64,000 bases of DNA. It comes from Hydractinia symbiolongicarpus. Its lineage: Eukaryota > Cnidaria > Hydrozoa > Anthoathecata > Hydractiniidae. Made by a program: the position numbers and the translations under genes. The notes below the pieces were generated by a model. That model had not been told where the DNA came from. It worked only from the letters and a program-made list of their open reading frames with translations, and did not search any database. The number at the start of each line of letters is the position of its first letter. Within the stretch, counting starts at the first letter, position 1. Below, piece after piece: positions 11,332 to 25,096 of the stretch. The stretch covers positions 1,242,001-1,306,000 of the forward strand of contig NC_079876.1 of NCBI RefSeq assembly GCF_029227915.1. The letters are read 5' to 3'.

Positions 11332-12750
11332 ACGATTTTTTAAATTATTTTTTCACCACTAAAACGCATGAGACTTGTAGTTTTCAAAAATGTTTTCATT
11401 TTTGATGAGACGCTGAATAAAAGAAGTTTAATCGCCGGCAAACGAAAATCCGCGACTTCCCGTAAATCCCGGACTCGATCAGTATAGTCAAAAGTATACA
11501 AAGAAAGTACAAAGGGAGTAAACTCATTTCCCGAACGTTTTTTTAAATTATTTTTTCACCACTAAAAGGCATGAGACTTGTAGTTTTCAAAAATGTTTTC
11601 ATTTTTGATGAGACGTTTAATGAAAGAGGTTTAATCGCCGGCAAACGAAATCCGGCGATTTCCCGTAAATCCCGGGCTTGGCCCGTATAGTCGAATGTAT
11701 ACAAAGAAAGTACCCTGTGAGTAAACTCATTTCCAGAATGATTTTTTAAATTATTTTTTCACCACTAAAGCGCATAAGACTTGTAGTTTTTAAAAATGTT
11801 TTCATTTTTGATGAGACGCTGAATAAAAGAAGTTTAATCGCCGGCAAACGAAAACCCGCGACTTCCCGTAAATCCCGGGTTTGGCCCGTATAGTCAAAAG
11901 TATACAAAGAAAGTACCCAGGGAGTAAACTCATTTCCCGAACGATTTTTTATATTATTTTTTTACCACTAAACGCATGAGACTTGTAGTTTTCAAAAATG
12001 TTTTCATTTTTGATGAGACGCTGAATAAAAGAAGTTTAATCGCCGGCAAACGAAAATCCGCGACTTCCCGTAAATCCCGGACTCGGCCAGTATAGTCAAA
12101 AGTATACAAAGAAAGTACAAAGGGAGTAAATCCATTTCCCGAACGTTTTTTTAAATTATTTTTTCACCACTAAAACGCATGAGACTTGTAGTTTTCAAAA
12201 ATGTTTTCATTTTTGATGAGACGCTTAATGAAAGAGGTTTAATCGCCGGCAAACGAAATCCCGCGATTTCCCGTAAATCCCGGGCTTGGCCCGTATAGTC
12301 GAATGTATACAAAGAAAGTACCCTGTGAGTAAACTCATTTCCAGAACGATTTTTTAAATTAATTTTTCACCACTAAAACGCATAAGACTTGTAATTTTCA
12401 AAAATGTTTTCATTTTTGATGAGACGCTGAATAAAAGAAGTTTAATCGCCGGCAAACGAAAACCCGCGATTTCCCGTAAATCCCGGGCTTGGCCCGTATA
12501 GTCGAATGTATACAAAGAAAGTACCCAGGGAGTAAACTCATTTCCAGAACGATTTTTTAAATTATTTTTTCACCACTAAAACGCATAAGACTTGTAGTTT
12601 TTAAAAATGTTTTCATTTTTAATGAGACGCTGAATAAAAGAAGTTTAATCGCCGGCAAACGAAAACCCGTGATTTCCCGTAAATCCCGGCTTGGCCCGTA
12701 TAGTCAAAAGTATACAAAGAAAGTACCCAGGGAGTAAACTCATTTCCCGA
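11332..12750 (+). repeat. HOR copy 2, 3' part, with one monomer lost at its start
   Basis: The monomer at 11332 aligns with 4048 of copy 1 (private variant 'actcgatcag'), although the preceding monomer aligns with 3643. The intervening 'ggcacacg' monomer (3845-4047) is missing. From here the offset to copy 1 is a constant 7,284 bp up to the start of copy 3. Confidence 0.8.
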
Positions 12751-15700
12751 ACGATTTTTTAAATTATTTTTTCACCAATAAAACGCATGAGACTTGTAGT
12801 TTTCAAAAATGTTTTCATTTTTGATGAGACGCTGAATAAAAGAAGTTTAATCGCCGGCACACGAAAACCCGCGATTTCCCGTAAATCCCGGGTTTGGCCC
12901 GTATAGTCAAAAGTGTACAAAGAAAATACCCAGGGAGTAAACTCATTTCCCGAACGATTTTTTAAATCACTTTTTCACCACTTAAACGCATGAGACTTAT
13001 AGTTTTTAAAAATGTTTTCATTTTTGATGAGACGCTGAATAAAAGAAGTTTAATCGCCGGCAAACGAAAACCTGCGATTTCCCGTAAATCCTGGACTCGG
13101 CCCGTATAGTCAAAAGTATACAAAGAAAGTACCCAGGGAGTAAACTCATTTCCCAAACGATTTTTTAAATTATTATTTCACCACTAAAACGCATGAGACT
13201 TGTAGTTTTCAAAAATGTTTTCATTTTTGATGAGACGCTGAATAAAAGCAGTTTAATCGCCGGCAAACGAAAACCTGCGATTTCCCTAAATCCCAGACTC
13301 GGCCCGTATAGTCAAAAGTATACAAAGAAAGTACCCAGGGAGTAAAATCATTTCCAGAACGATTTTTTAAATTATTTTTTCACCACTAAAACGCATAAGA
13401 CTTGTAGTTTTTAAAAATGTTTTCATTTTTGATGACACGCTGAATAAAAGAAGTTTAATCGCCAGCAAACGAAAACCCGCGATTTCCCGTAAATCCCGGG
13501 CTTGGCCGTATAGTCAAAAGTATACAAAGAAAGTACCCAGGGAGTAAACTCATTTCCCGAACGATTTTTAAATTACTTTTTCACCACTAAAACGCATGAG
13601 ACTTGTAGTTTTCAAAAATGTTTTCATTTTTGATGAGACGCTGAATAAAAGCAGTTTAATCGCCGGCATACGAAAACCTGCGATTTCCCTAAATCCCGGA
13701 CTCGGCCCGTATAGTCAAAAGTATACAAAGAAAGTACCCAGGGAGTAAACTCATTTCCCGAACGATTTTTTATATTATTTTTTTACCACTAAACGCATGA
13801 GACTTGTAGTTTTAAAAAATGTTTTCATTTTTGATGAGACGCTGAATAAAAGAAGTTTAATCGCCGGCAAACGAAAATCCGCGACTTCCCGTAAATCCCG
13901 GACTCGGCTAGTATAGTCAAAGGTATACAAAGAAAGTACAAAGGGAGTAAACTCATTTCCCGAACGTTTTTTTAAATTATTTTTTCACCACTAAAACGCA
14001 TGAGACTTGTAGTTTTCAAAAATGTTTTCATTTTTGATGAGACGCTTAAGGAAAGAGGTTTAATCGCCGGCAAACGAAATCCCGCGATTTCCCGTAAATC
14101 CCGGGCTTGGCCCGTATATCGAATGTATACAAAGAAAGTACCCTGTGAGTAAACTCATTTCCAGAACGATTTTTTAAATTATTTTTTCACCACTAAAACG
14201 CATAAGACTTGTAGTTTTTAAAAATGTTTTCATTTTTGATGAGACGCTGAATAAAAGAAGTTTAATCGCCGGCAAACGAAAACCTGCGATTTCCCGTAAA
14301 TCCCGGCTTGGCCCGTATGGTCAAAAGTATAGAAAGAAAGTACCCAGGGAGTAAACTCATTTCCCGAACGATTTTTTAATATATTTTTTCACCACTAAAA
14401 CGCATGAGACTTGTAGTTTTCAAAAATGTTTTCATTTTTGATGAGACGCTGAATAAAAGAAGTTTAATCGCCGGCAAACGAAAACCCGCGATTTCCCGTA
14501 AATCCCGGGCTTGGCCCGTATAGTCGAATGTATACAAAGAAAGTACCCAGGGAGTAAACTCATTTCCAGAACGATTTTTTAAATTATTTTTTCACCACTA
14601 AAACGCATAAGACTTGTAGTTTTTAAAAATGTTTTCATTTTTGATGAGACGCTGAATAAAAGAAGTTTAATCGCCGGCAAACGAAAACCCGTGATTTCCC
14701 GTAAATCTCGGCTTGGCCCGTATAGTCAAAAGTATACAAAGAAAGTACCCAGGCAGTAAACTCATTTCCCGAACGATTTTTTAAATTATTTTTTCACCAC
14801 TAAAACGCATGAGACTTGTAGTTTTCAAAAATGTTTTCATTTTTGATGAGACGCTGAATAAAAGAAGTTTAATCGCCGGCACACGAAAACCCGCGATTTC
14901 CCGTAAATCCCGGGTTTGGCCCGTATAGTCAAAAGTATACAAAGATAATACCCAGGGAGTAAACTCATTTCCCGAACGATTTTTTAAATCACTTTTTCAC
15001 CACTAAAACGCATGAGACTTGTAGTTTTTAAAAATGTTTTCATTTTTGATGAGACGCTGAATAAAAGAAGTTTAATCGCCGGCAAACGAAAACCTGCGAT
15101 TTCCCGTAAATCCTGGACTCGGCCCGTATAGTCAAAAGTATACAAAGAAAGTACCCAGGGAGTAAACTCATTTCCCAAACGATTTTTTAAATTATTATTT
15201 CACCACAAAAACGCATGAAACTTGTAGTTTTCAAGAATGTTTTCATTTTTGATGAGACGCTGAATAGAAGCAGTTTAATCGCCGGCAAACGAAAACCCGA
15301 GATTTCCCGTAAATCCCGGGCTTGGCACGTATAGTCGAATGTATACAAAGAAAGTACCCTGTGAGTAAACTCATTTCCAGAACGATTTTTTAAATTATTT
15401 TTTCATCACTAAAACGCATAAGACTTATAGTTTCTAAAAATGTTTTCATTTTTGATGAGACGCTGAATAAAAGAAGTTTAATCGCCGGCAAACGAAAACC
15501 CGCGATTTCCCGTAAAATCCGGCTTGGCCCGTATAGTCAAAAGTATACAAAGAAAGTACCCAGGAAGTAAACTCATTTCCCGAACGATTTTTTAAATTAT
15601 TTTTTCACCACTAAAACGCATAAGACTTGTAGTTTTTAAAAATGTTTTCATTTTTGATGAGACGCTGAATAAAAGAAGTTTAATCGCCGGCAAACGAAAA

Positions 15701-16798
15701 CCCGCGATTTCCCGTAAATCCTGGGCTTGGCCGTATCGTCAAAAGTATACAAAGAAAGTACCCAGGGAGTAAACTCGTTTCCGGAACGATTTTTTAAATC
15801 ACTTTTTCACCACTAAAACGCATGAGACTTGTAGTTTTCAAAAATGTTTTCATTTTTGATGAGACGCTGAAAAAAAGCAGTTTAATCGCCGGCAAACGAA
15901 AACCTGCGATTTCCCGTAAATCCCGGGCTTGGCCCGTATAGTCAAAAGTATACAAAGAAAGTACCCAGGGAGTAAACTCATTTCCCGAACGATTTTTTAA
16001 ATAATTTTTTCACCACTAAAACGCATAAGACTTGTAGTTTTTAAAAATGTTTTCATTTTTGATGAGACGCTGAATAAAAGAAGTTTAATCGCCGGCAAAC
16101 GAAAACCTGCGATTTCCCGTAAATCCCGGCTTGGCCCGTATAGTCAAAAGTATAGAAAGAAAGTACCCAGGGAGTAAACTCATTTCCCGAACGATTTTTT
16201 AAATTATTTTTTCACCACTAAAACGCATGAGACTTGTAGTTTTCAAAAATGTTTTCATTTTTGATGAGACGCTGAATAAAAGAAGTTTAATCGCCGGCAA
16301 ACGAAAACCCGCGATTTCCCGTAAATCCCGGGCTTGGCCCGTATAGTCGAATGTATACAAAGAAAGTACCCAGGGAGTAAACTCATTTCCAGAACGATTT
16401 TTTAAATTATTTTTTCACCACTAAAACGCATAAGACTTGTAGTTTTTAAAAATGTTTTCATTTTTGATGAGACGCTGAATAAAAGAAGTTTAATCGCCGG
16501 CAAACGAAAACCCGTGATTTCCCGTAAATCCCGGCTTGGCCCGTATAGTCAAAAGTATACAAAGAAAGTACCCAGGGAGTAAACTCATTTCCCGAACGAT
16601 TTTTTAAATTATTTTTTCACCACTAAAACGCATGAGACTTGTAGTTTTCAAAAATGTTTTCATTTTTGATGAGACGCTGAATAAAAGAAGTTTAATCGCC
16701 GGCACACGAAAACCCGCGATTTCCCGTAAATCCCGGGTTTGGCCCGTATAGTCAAAAGTATACAAAGAAAATACCCAGGGAGTAAACTCATTTCCCGA
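12751..16798 (+). repeat. Domain I HOR, copy 3: 20 monomers, then broken off
   Basis: Aligns with copy 1 at offset 12,750 (12,751 after a one-base difference near 15,928, cccggg versus cccgg). It lacks both the 5-mer and the 4-mer expansions of copy 2. At 16799, where the monomer of the 4048 type is expected, the sequence switches to the type found at 2226 and 14976 ('taaatcac' with 'cctggactcgg'). This marks the end of the regular 27-mer structure. Confidence 0.85.
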
Positions 16799-19632
16799 AC
16801 GATTTTTTAAATCACTTTTTCACCACTAAAACGCATGAGACTTGTAGTTTTTAAAAATGTTTTCATTTTTGATGAGACGCTGAATAAAAGAAGTTTAATC
16901 GCCGGCAAACGAAAACCTGCGATTTCCCGTAAATCCTGGACTCGGCCCGTATAGTCAAAAGTATACAAAGAAAGTACCCACGGAGTAAACTCATTTCCCA
17001 AACGATTTTTTAAATTATTATTTCACCACAAAAACGCATGAAACTTGTAGTTTTCAAGAATGTTTTCATTTTTGATGAGACGCTGAATAGAAGCAGTTTA
17101 ATCGCCGGCAAACGAAAACCCGAGATTTCCCGTAAATCCCGGGCTTGGCACGTATAGTCGAATGTATACAAAGAAAGTACCCTGTGAGTAAACTCATTTC
17201 CAGAACGATTTTTTAAATTATTTTTTCATCACTAAAACGCATAAGACTTATAGTTTCTAAAAATGTTTTCATTTTTGATGAGACGCTGAATAAAAGAAGT
17301 TTAATCGCCGGCAAACGAAAACCCGCGATTTCCCGTAAAATCCGGCTTGGCCCGTATAGTCAAAAGTATACAAAGAAAGTACCCAGGAAGTAAACTCATT
17401 TCCCGAACGATTTTTTAAATTATTTTTTCACCACTAAAACGCATAAGACTTGTAGTTTTCAAAAATGTTTTCATTTTTGATGAGACGCTGAATAAAAGAA
17501 GTTTAATCGCCGGCAAACGAAAACCCGCGATTTCCCGTAAATCCTGGGCTTGGCCGTATCGTCAAAAGTATACAAAGAAAGTACCCAGGGAGTAAACTCG
17601 TTTCCCGAACGATTTTTTAAATCACTTTTTCACCACTAAAACGCATGAGACTTGTAGTTTTCAAAAATGTTTTCATTTTTGATGAGACGCTGAAAAAAAG
17701 CAGTTTAATCGCCAGCAAACGAAAACCTGCGATTTCCCGTAAATCCCGGCTTGGCCCGTATAGTCAAAAGTATACAAAGAAAGTACCCAGGGAGTAAACT
17801 CATTTCCCGAACGATTTTTTAAATAATTTTTTCACCACTAAAACGCATAAGACTTGTAGTTTTCAAAAATGTTTTCATTTTTGATGAGACGCTGAATAAA
17901 AGAAGTTTAATCGCCGGCAAACGAAAACCCGTGATTTCCCGTAAATCTCGGCTTGGCCCGTATAGTCAAAAGTATACAAAGAAAGTACCCAGGGAGTAAA
18001 CTCATTTCCCGAACGATTTTTTAAATTATTTTTTCACCACTAAAACGCATGAGACTTGTAGTTTTCAAAAATGTTTTCATTTTTGATGAGACGCTGAATA
18101 AAAGAAGTTTAATCGCCGGCACACGAAAACCCGCGATTTCCCGTAAATTCCGGGTTTGGCCCGTATAGTCAAAAGTATACAAAGATAATACCCAGGGAGT
18201 AAACTCATTTCCCGAACGATTTTTTAAATCACTTTTTCACCACTAAAACGCATGAGACTTGTAGTTTTTAAAAATGTTTTCATTTTTGATGAGACGCTGA
18301 ATAAAAGAAGTTTAATCGCCGGCAAACGAAAACCTGCGATTTCCCGTAAATCCTGGACTCGGCCCGTATAGTCAAAAGTATACAAAGAAAGTACCCAGGG
18401 AGTAAACTCATTTCCCAAACGATTTTTTAAATTATTATTTCACCACAAAAACGCATGAAACTTGTAGTTTTCAAGAATGTTTTCATTTTTGATGAGACGC
18501 TGAATAGAAGCAGTTTAATCGCCGGCAAACGAAAACCCGAGATTTCCCGTAAATCCCGGGCTTGGCACGTATAGTCGAATGTATACAAAGAAAGTACCCT
18601 GTGAGTAAACTCATTTCCAGAACGATTTTTTAAATTATTTTTTCATCACTAAAACGCATAAGACTTATAGTTTCTAAAAATGTTTTCATTTTTGATGAGA
18701 CGCTGAATAAAAGAAGTTTAATCGCCGGCAAACGAAAACCCGCGATTTCCCGTAAAATCCGGCTTGGCCCGTATAGTCAAAAGTATACAAAGAAAGTACC
18801 CAGGAAGTAAACTCATTTCCCGAACGATTTTTTAAATTATTTTTTCACCACTAAAACGCATAAGACTTGTAGTTTTTAAAAATGTTTTCATTTTTGATGA
18901 GACGCTGAATAAAAGAAGTTTAATCGCCGGCAAACGAAAACCCGCGATTTCCCGTAAATCCTGGGCTTGGCCGTATCGTCAAAAGTATACAAAGAAAGTA
19001 CCCAGGGAGTAAACTCGTTTCCGGAACGATTTTTTAAATCACTTTTTCACCACTAAAACGCATGAGACTTGTAGTTTTCAAAAATGTTTTCATTTTTGAT
19101 GAGACGCTGAAAAAAAGCAGTTTAATCGCCGGCAAACGAAAACCTGCGATTTCCCGTAAATCCCGGCTTGGCCCGTATAGTCAAAAGTATACAAAGAAAG
19201 TACCCAGGGAGTAAACTCATTTCCCGAACGATTTTTTAAATAATTTTTTCACCACTAAAACGCATAAGACTTGTAGTTTTTAAAAATGTTTTCATTTTTG
19301 ATGAGACGCTGAATAAAAGAAGTTTAATCGCCGGCAAACGAAAACCTGCGATTTCCCGTAAATCCCGGCTTGGCCCGTATAGTCAAAAGTATAGAAAGAA
19401 AGTACCCAGGGAGTAAACTCATTTCCCGAACGATTTTTTAAATTATTTTTTCACCACTAAAACGCATGAGACTTGTAGTTTTCAAAAATGTTTTCATTTT
19501 TGATGAGACGCTGAATAAAAGAAGTTTAATCGCCGGCAAACGAAAACCCGCGATTTCCCGTAAATCCCGGGCTTGGCCCGTATAGTCGAATGTATACAAA
19601 GAAAGTACCCTGTGAGTAAACTCATTTCCAGA
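15382..19632 (+). repeat. 21-monomer HOR, copy 1 (about 4,250 bp)
   Basis: Monomers from about 15,382 recur from 19633 at an offset of 4,250-4,251 bp. The rare variant 'cccacggag' is at both 16978 and 21228, and the mosaic block from 16799 recurs at 21049. Within the unit, monomers at 16799, 17002, 17205, 17407, 17609, 17811 and 18013 form a seven-monomer loop. It returns to the same starting type at 18216 (1,417 bp later). The 17811 unit is a chimera: its start has 'taaataatt' and its end has 'cccgtg' plus 'ctcggcttgg'. Confidence 0.78.
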
Positions 19633-20643
19633 ACGATTTTTTAAATTATTTTTTCATCACTAAAACGCATAAGACTTATAGTTTCTAAAAATGTTTTCAT
19701 TTTTGATGAGACGCTGAATAAAAGAAGTTTAATCGCCGGCAAACGAAAACCCGCGATTTCCCGTAAAATCCGGCTTGGCCCGTATAGTCAAAAGTATACA
19801 AAGAAAGTACCCAGGAAGTAAACTCATTTCCCGAACGATTTTTTAAATTATTTTTTCACCACTAAAACGCATAAGACTTGTAGTTTTTAAAAATGTTTTC
19901 ATTTTTGATGAGACGCTGAATAAAAGAAGTTTAATCGCCGGCAAACGAAAACCCGCGATTTCCCGTAAATCCTGGGCTTGGCCGTATCGTCAAAAGTATA
20001 CAAAGAAAGTACCCAGGGAGTAAACTCGTTTCCGGAACGATTTTTTAAATCACTTTTTCACCACTAAAACGCATGAGACTTGTAGTTTTCAAAAATGTTT
20101 TCATTTTTGATGAGACGCTGAAAAAAAGCAGTTTAATCGCCGGCAAACGAAAACCTGCGATTTCCCGTAAATCCCGGCTTGGCCCGTATAGTCAAAAGTA
20201 TACAAAGAAAGTACCCAGGGAGTAAACTCATTTCCCGAACGATTTTTTAAATAATTTTTTCACCACTAAAACGCATAAGACTTGTAGTTTTTAAAAATGT
20301 TTTCATTTTTGATGAGACGCTGAATAAAAGAAGTTTAATCGCCGGCAAACGAAAACCTGCGATTTCCCGTAAATCCCGGCTTGGCCCGTATAGTCAAAAG
20401 TATAGAAAGAAAGTACCCAGGGAGTAAACTCATTTCCCGAACGATTTTTTAAATTATTTTTTCACCACTAAAACGCATGAGACTTGTAGTTTTCAAAAAT
20501 GTTTTCATTTTTGATGAGACGCTGAATAAAAGAAGTTTAATCGCCGGCAAACGAAAACCCGCGATTTCCCGTAAATCCCGGGCTTGGCCCGTATAGTCGA
20601 ATGTATACAAAGAAAGTACCCAGGGAGTAAACTCATTTCCAGA
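18622..20643 (+). repeat. Five-monomer duplication (2 x 1,011 bp)
   Basis: The series 'tcatcac' plus 'acttatag', 'cctgggcttggccgtatcg', 'ggaacg' plus 'taaatcac', 'taaataatt' and the 'tcgaatg' monomer occurs at 18622 and again at 19633. The connecting monomer at 19430 starts as the 3441 type and ends with 'ccctgtgag' of the 2429 type, so the crossover lies in its second half. Confidence 0.75.
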
Positions 20644-22180
20644 ACGATTTTTTAAATTATTTTTTCACCACTAAAACGCATAAGACTTGTAGTTTTTAAA
20701 AATGTTTTCATTTTTGATGAGACGCTGAATAAAAGAAGTTTAATCGCCGGCAAACGAAAACCCGTGATTTCCCGTAAATCCCGGCTTGGCCCGTATAGTC
20801 AAAAGTATACAAAGAAAGTACCCAGGGAGTAAACTCATTTCCCGAACGATTTTTTAAATTATTTTTTCACCACTAAAACGCATGAGACTTGTAGTTTTCA
20901 AAAATGTTTTCATTTTTGATGAGACGCTGAATAAAAGAAGTTTAATCGCCGGCACACGAAAACCCGCGATTTCCCGTAAATCCCGGGTTTGGCCCGTATA
21001 GTCAAAAGTATACAAAGAAAATACCCAGGGAGTAAACTCATTTCCCGAACGATTTTTTAAATCACTTTTTCACCACTAAAACGCATGAGACTTGTAGTTT
21101 TTAAAAATGTTTTCATTTTTGATGAGACGCTGAATAAAAGAAGTTTAATCGCCGGCAAACGAAAACCTGCGATTTCCCGTAAATCCTGGACTCGGCCCGT
21201 ATAGTCAAAAGTATACAAAGAAAGTACCCACGGAGTAAACTCATTTCCCAAACGATTTTTTAAATTATTATTTCACCACAAAAACGCATGAAACTTGTAG
21301 TTTTCAAGAATGTTTTCATTTTTGATGAGACGCTGAATAGAAGCAGTTTAATCGCCGGCAAACGAAAACCCGAGATTTCCCGTAAATCCCGGGCTTGGCA
21401 CGTATAGTCGAATGTATACAAAGAAAGTACCCTGTGAGTAAACTCATTTCCAGAACGATTTTTTAAATTATTTTTTCATCACTAAAACGCATAAGACTTA
21501 TAGTTTCTAAAAATGTTTTCATTTTTGATGAGACGCTGAATAAAAGAAGTTTAATCGCCGGCAAACGAAAACCCGCGATTTCCCGTAAAATCCGGCTTGG
21601 CCCGTATAGTCAAAAGTATACAAAGAAAGTACCCAGGAAGTAAACTCATTTCCCGAACGATTTTTTAAATTATTTTTTCACCACTAAAACGCATAAGACT
21701 TGTAGTTTTCAAAAATGTTTTCATTTTTGATGAGACGCTGAATAAAAGAAGTTTAATCGCCGGCAAACGAAAACCCGCGATTTCCCGTAAATCCTGGGCT
21801 TGGCCGTATCGTCAAAAGTATACAAAGAAAGTACCCAGGGAGTAAACTCGTTTCCCGAACGATTTTTTAAATCACTTTTTCACCACTAAAACGCATGAGA
21901 CTTGTAGTTTTCAAAAATGTTTTCATTTTTGATGAGACGCTGAAAAAAAGCAGTTTAATCGCCAGCAAACGAAAACCTGCGATTTCCCGTAAATCCCGGC
22001 TTGGCCCGTATAGTCAAAAGTATACAAAGAAAGTACCCAGGGAGTAAACTCATTTCCCGAACGATTTTTTAAATAATTTTTTCACCACTAAAACGCATAA
22101 GACTTGTAGTTTTCAAAAATGTTTTCATTTTTGATGAGACGCTGAATAAAAGAAGTTTAATCGCCGGCAAACGAAAACCC
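19633..22180 (+). repeat. 21-monomer HOR, partial copy 2
   Basis: Continues co-linear with 15382-17930 at offset 4,250 bp. It diverges inside the monomer at 22061, where copy 1 has 'cccgtg' and 'ctcggcttgg' and this copy has 'cccgcg' and 'cctgggcttggccg'. The edges are approximate because they fall in sequence shared by many monomers. Confidence 0.72.
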
Positions 22181-25096
22181 GCGATTTCCCGTAAATCCTG
22201 GGCTTGGCCGTATAGTCAAAAGTATACAAAGAAAGTACCCAGGGAGTAAACTCGTTTCGCGAACGATTTTTTAAATCACTTTTTCACCACTAAAACGCAT
22301 GAGACTTGTAGTTTTTAAAAATGTTTTCATTTTTGATGAGACGCTGAATAAAAGAAGTTTAATCGCCGGCAAACAAAAACCTGCGATTTCCCGTAAATCC
22401 TGGACTCGGCCCGTATAGTCAAAATTATACAAAGAAAGTACCCAGGGAGTAAACTCATTTCCCAAACGATTTTTTAAATTATTTTTTCACCACTAAAACG
22501 CATAAGACTTGTAGTTTTTAAAAATGTTTTCATTTTTGATGAGAAGCTGAATAAAAGAAGTTTAATCGCCGGCAAACGAAAACCCGTCATTTCCCGTAAA
22601 TCCCGGCTTGGCCCGTATAGTCAAAAGTATACAAAGAAAGTACCCAGGGAGTAAACTCATTTCCCGAACGATTTTTTAAATTATTTTTTCACCACTAAAA
22701 CGCATGAGACTTGTAGTTTTCAAAAATGTTTTCATTTTTGATGAGACGCTGAATAAAAGAAGTTTAATCGCCGGCACACGAAAACACGCGATTTCCCGTA
22801 AATCCCGGGTTTGGCCCGTATAGTCAAAAGTATACAAAGAAAATACCCAGGGAGTAAACTCATTTCCCGAACGATTTTTTAAATCACTTTTTCACCACTA
22901 AAACGCATGAGACTTGTAGTTTTTAAAAATGTTTTCATTTTTGATGAGACGCTGAATAAAAGAAGTTTAATCGCCGGCAAACGAAAACCTGCGATTTCCA
23001 GTAAATCCTGGACTCGGCCCGTATAGTCAAAAGTATACAAAGAAAGTACCCAGGGAGTAAACTCATTTCCCAAACGATTTTTTAAATTATTATTTCACCA
23101 CAAAAACGCATGAAAATTGTAGTTTTCAAGAATGTTTTCATTTTTGATGAGACGCTGAATAGAAGCAGTTTAATCGTCGGCAAACGAAAACCCGAGATTT
23201 CCCGTAAATCCCGGGCTTGGCACGTATAGTCGAATGTATACAAAGAAAGTACCCTGTGAGTAAACTCATTTCCAGAACGATTTTTAAATTATTTTTTCAT
23301 CACTAAAACGCATAAGACTTATAGTTTCTAAAAATGTTTTCATTTTTGATGAGACGCTGAATAAAAGAAGTTTAATCGCCAGCAAACGAAAACCCGCGAT
23401 TTCCCGTAAAATCCGGCTTGGCCCGTATAGTCAAAAGTATACAAAGAAAGTACCCAGGAAGTAAACTCATTTCCCGAACGATTTTTTAAATTATTTTTTC
23501 ACCACTAAAACGCATGAGACTTGTAGTTTTCAAAAATGTTTTCATTTTTGATGAGACGCTGAATAAAAGAAGTTTAATCGCCGGCACACGAAAACACGCG
23601 ATTTCCCGTAAATCCCGGGTTTGGCCCGTATAGTCAAAAGTATACAAAGAAAATACCCAGGGAGTAAACTCATTTCCCGAACGATTTTTTAAATCACTTT
23701 TTCACCACTAAAACGCATGAGACTTGTAGTTTTTAAAAATGTTTTCATTTTTGATGAGACGCTGAATAAAAGAAGTTTAATCGCCGGCAAACGAAAACCT
23801 GCGATTTCCAGTAAATCCTGGACTCGGCCCGTATAGTCAAAAGTATACAAAGAAAGTACCCAGGGAGTAAACTCATTTCCCAAACGATTTTTTAAATTAT
23901 TATTTCACCACAAAAACGCATGAAAATTGTAGTTTTCAAGAATGTTTTCATTTTTGATGAGACGCTGAATAGAAGCAGTTTAATCGTCGGCAAACGAAAA
24001 CCCGAGATTTCCCGTAAATCCCGGGCTTGGCACGTATAGTCGAATGTATACAAAGAAAGTACCCTGTGAGTAAACTCATTTCCAGAACGATTTTTAAATT
24101 ATTTTTTCATCACTAAAACGCATAAGACTTATAGTTTCTAAAAATGTTTTCATTTTTGATGAGACGCTGAATAAAAGAAGTTTAATCGCCAGCAAACGAA
24201 AACCCGCGATTTCCCGTAAAATCCGGCTTGGCCCGTATAGTCAAAAGTATACAAAGAAAGTACCCAGGAAGTAAACTCATTTCCCGAACGATTTTTTAAA
24301 TTATTTTTTCACCACTAAAACGCATAAGACTTGTAGTTTTCAAAAATGTTTTCATTTTTGATGAGACGCTGAATAAAAGAAGTTTAATCGCCGGCAAACG
24401 AAAACCCGCTATTTCCCGTAAATCTTGGGCTTGGCCGTATCGTCAAAAGTATACAAAGAAAGTACCCAGGGAGTAAACTCGTTTCCCGAACGATTTTTTA
24501 AATCACTTTTTCACCACTAAAACGCATGAGACTTGTAGTTTTCAAAAATGTTTTCATTTTTGATGAGACGCTGAAAAAAAGCAGTTTAATCGCCAGCAAA
24601 CGAAAACCTGCGATTTCCCGTAAATCCCGGCTTGGCCCGTATAGCCAAAAGTATACAAAGAAAGTACCCAGGGAGTAAACTCATTTCCCGAACGATTTTT
24701 TAAATAATTTTTTCACCACTAAAACGCATAAGACTTGTAGTTTTCAAAAATGTTTTCATTTTTGATGAGACGCTGAATAAAAGAAGTTTAATCGCCGGCA
24801 AACGAAAACCCGCGATTTCCCGTAAATCCTGGGCTTGGCCGTATAGTCAAAAGTATACAAAGAAAGTACCCAGGGAGTAAACTCGTTTCCCGAACGATTT
24901 TTTAAATCACTTTTTCACCACTAAAACGCATGAGACTTGTAGTTTTTAAAAATGTTTTCATTTTTGATGAGACGCTGAATAAAAGAAGTTTAATCGCCGG
25001 CAAACAAAAACCTGCGATTTCCCGTAAATCCTGGACTCGGCCCGTATAGTCAAAATTATACAAAGAAAGTACCCAGGGAGTAAACTCATTTCCCAA
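20846..25096 (+). repeat. 13-monomer HOR (2,631-2,632 bp), about 1.6 copies
   Basis: Monomers at 20846, 21049, 21252, 21657 and 22263 reappear at 23478, 23681, 23884, 24288 and 24894. The rare 'caaacaaaaacctg' with 'caaaattatac' occurs only at 22263 and 24894. The second copy carries fresh substitutions, such as 'cttgggcttgg' near 24,424 and 'atagccaaaag' near 24,642, so it is not a perfect duplicate. Confidence 0.8.
22668..24287 (+). repeat. Near-perfect four-monomer tandem duplication (2 x 810 bp)
   Basis: 22668-23477 and 23478-24287 are the same four monomers in the same order. They share private changes found nowhere else I noticed: 'aaaacacgcg', 'ccagtaaatcctgg', 'gaaaattgtag' and 'atcgtcgg'. 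I saw no difference between the two copies when reading them against each other. This is one of the youngest events in the window, or it could be an assembly duplication. Confidence 0.88.

Larger units (their letters stand above)
5467..12750 (+). repeat. Domain I HOR, copy 2: enlarged to 36 monomers, 7,284 bp
   Basis: Co-linear with copy 1 but changed by nested events that account exactly for the extra length. There is a five-monomer duplication (+1,009 bp, ending at 8092), one extra monomer at 8296-8498 (+203), a four-monomer duplication ending at 11331 (+809), and loss of the 'ggcacacg' monomer that corresponds to 3845-4047 (-203). Offsets to copy 1 step from 5,466 to 6,475 to 6,678 to 7,487 and then 7,284. 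This agrees with the next copy starting at 12751. Confidence 0.88.
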
